A DNA stretch of 5,541 nucleotides from the NCBI GenBank assembly GCA_964440985.1, contig CAYTWE010000072.1, forward strand, positions 1 through 5,541, written 5' to 3'. The position numbers and the translations under genes were made by a program. The notes below the pieces were generated by a model. That model had not been told where the DNA came from. It was given only the letters and a program-made list of their open reading frames with translations, and searched no databases. Source of the stretch: UBA1731 sp964440985 (GTDB taxonomy: Bacteria; Verrucomicrobiota; Kiritimatiellia; RFP12; UBA1067). Positions 5,470-5,541 of the stretch are shown one piece after another (the first letter of the stretch is position 1; each line of letters begins with the position of its first letter).

Positions 5470-5481
5470 TTCGGGTGGTGG
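5455..5481 (-). terminator. terminator-like hairpin sharing the tRNA CCA end
   Basis: On the minus strand CCACCAC (5481-5475) can pair with GTGGTGG (5469-5463) around CCGAA, followed by AAC and five T (5459-5455). The 5' arm is made of the last bases of the tRNA-Tyr, including its CCA. It could end tRNA transcription, but it would compete with the acceptor stem and lies over the start of the DUF2335-like frame. Confidence 0.45.
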
Positions 5482-5541
5482 TGGGGCAAGGATTCGAACC
5501 TTGGAAGGCGTAAGCCAGCAGATTTACAGTCTGCCCTCGTT
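5476..5541 (-). tRNA. tRNA-Tyr (anticodon GTA), 3' part, cut by window end
   Basis: Reading the minus strand, the visible parts are the anticodon arm GCAGA-CTGTAAA-TCTGC (5534-5518) with anticodon GTA (5527-5525), a long variable arm typical of bacterial tRNA-Tyr, and the T arm CAAGG-TTCGAAT-CCTTG (5503-5487). The acceptor 3' strand CCCCACC (5486-5480), discriminator A (5479) and an encoded CCA (5478-5476) follow. The 5' acceptor strand and most of the D arm lie beyond the window. Confidence 0.95.

Overview
The window looks like a piece of chromosome from a Gram-negative (diderm), probably anaerobic bacterium with a fairly GC-rich genome. Three things point that way. There is a complete ferrous-iron uptake (Feo) operon of the arrangement best known from anaerobic Firmicutes and gut bacteria: two FeoA proteins, FeoB, and a small FeoB-associated Cys-rich membrane protein. 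A secreted 300-residue protein ends in the aromatic beta-signal of outer-membrane barrels. The promoters are classical sigma-70 type. A Verrucomicrobia/Kiritimatiellota-like host is a guess that fits the mix of clostridial-type Feo proteins and an outer membrane, but the sequence does not prove it.

Layout. Positions 1-116 hold the feo promoter and leader. From 117 to 3467 runs a tight plus-strand operon: feoA1, feoA2, feoB, feoB-associated. feoB is the centre of interest. Between its first and second membrane segments it carries about 170 extra residues, opening with six cysteines and continuing as a highly charged, acidic, helix-rich stretch. The next gene in the operon also encodes a Cys-rich extramembrane tail, so two Cys clusters may act near the mouth of the same Fe(II) channel. 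No terminator is evident after the operon. Instead, a strong promoter begins inside the last codons of the small gene and drives the outer-membrane protein gene (3546-4448), which ends at a textbook hairpin terminator (4482-4511).

A second promoter, whose -35 element lies in a 12-bp perfect palindrome, drives a gene for an exported Gly/Pro/His-rich protein ending in polyproline runs (4636-5058). It is followed by another terminator (5081-5119).

The right edge is on the minus strand. The 3' two-thirds or so of a tRNA-Tyr(GTA) is cut by the window end. Six bases beyond its CCA end comes a DUF2335-like two-helix membrane protein with no proper translation start. The reading frame of that gene runs back into the tRNA, whose CCA codons supply the prolines of the family's PPPE-like motif. 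The same bases can fold into a terminator-like hairpin. This looks like a recombination scar, a mobile-element junction at the tRNA, or a true tRNA/ORF overlap.

Function. FeoA1, FeoA2, FeoB and the small Cys-rich protein should together import Fe(II) across the inner membrane. The barrel protein could supply the outer-membrane passage, but that link rests only on adjacency.
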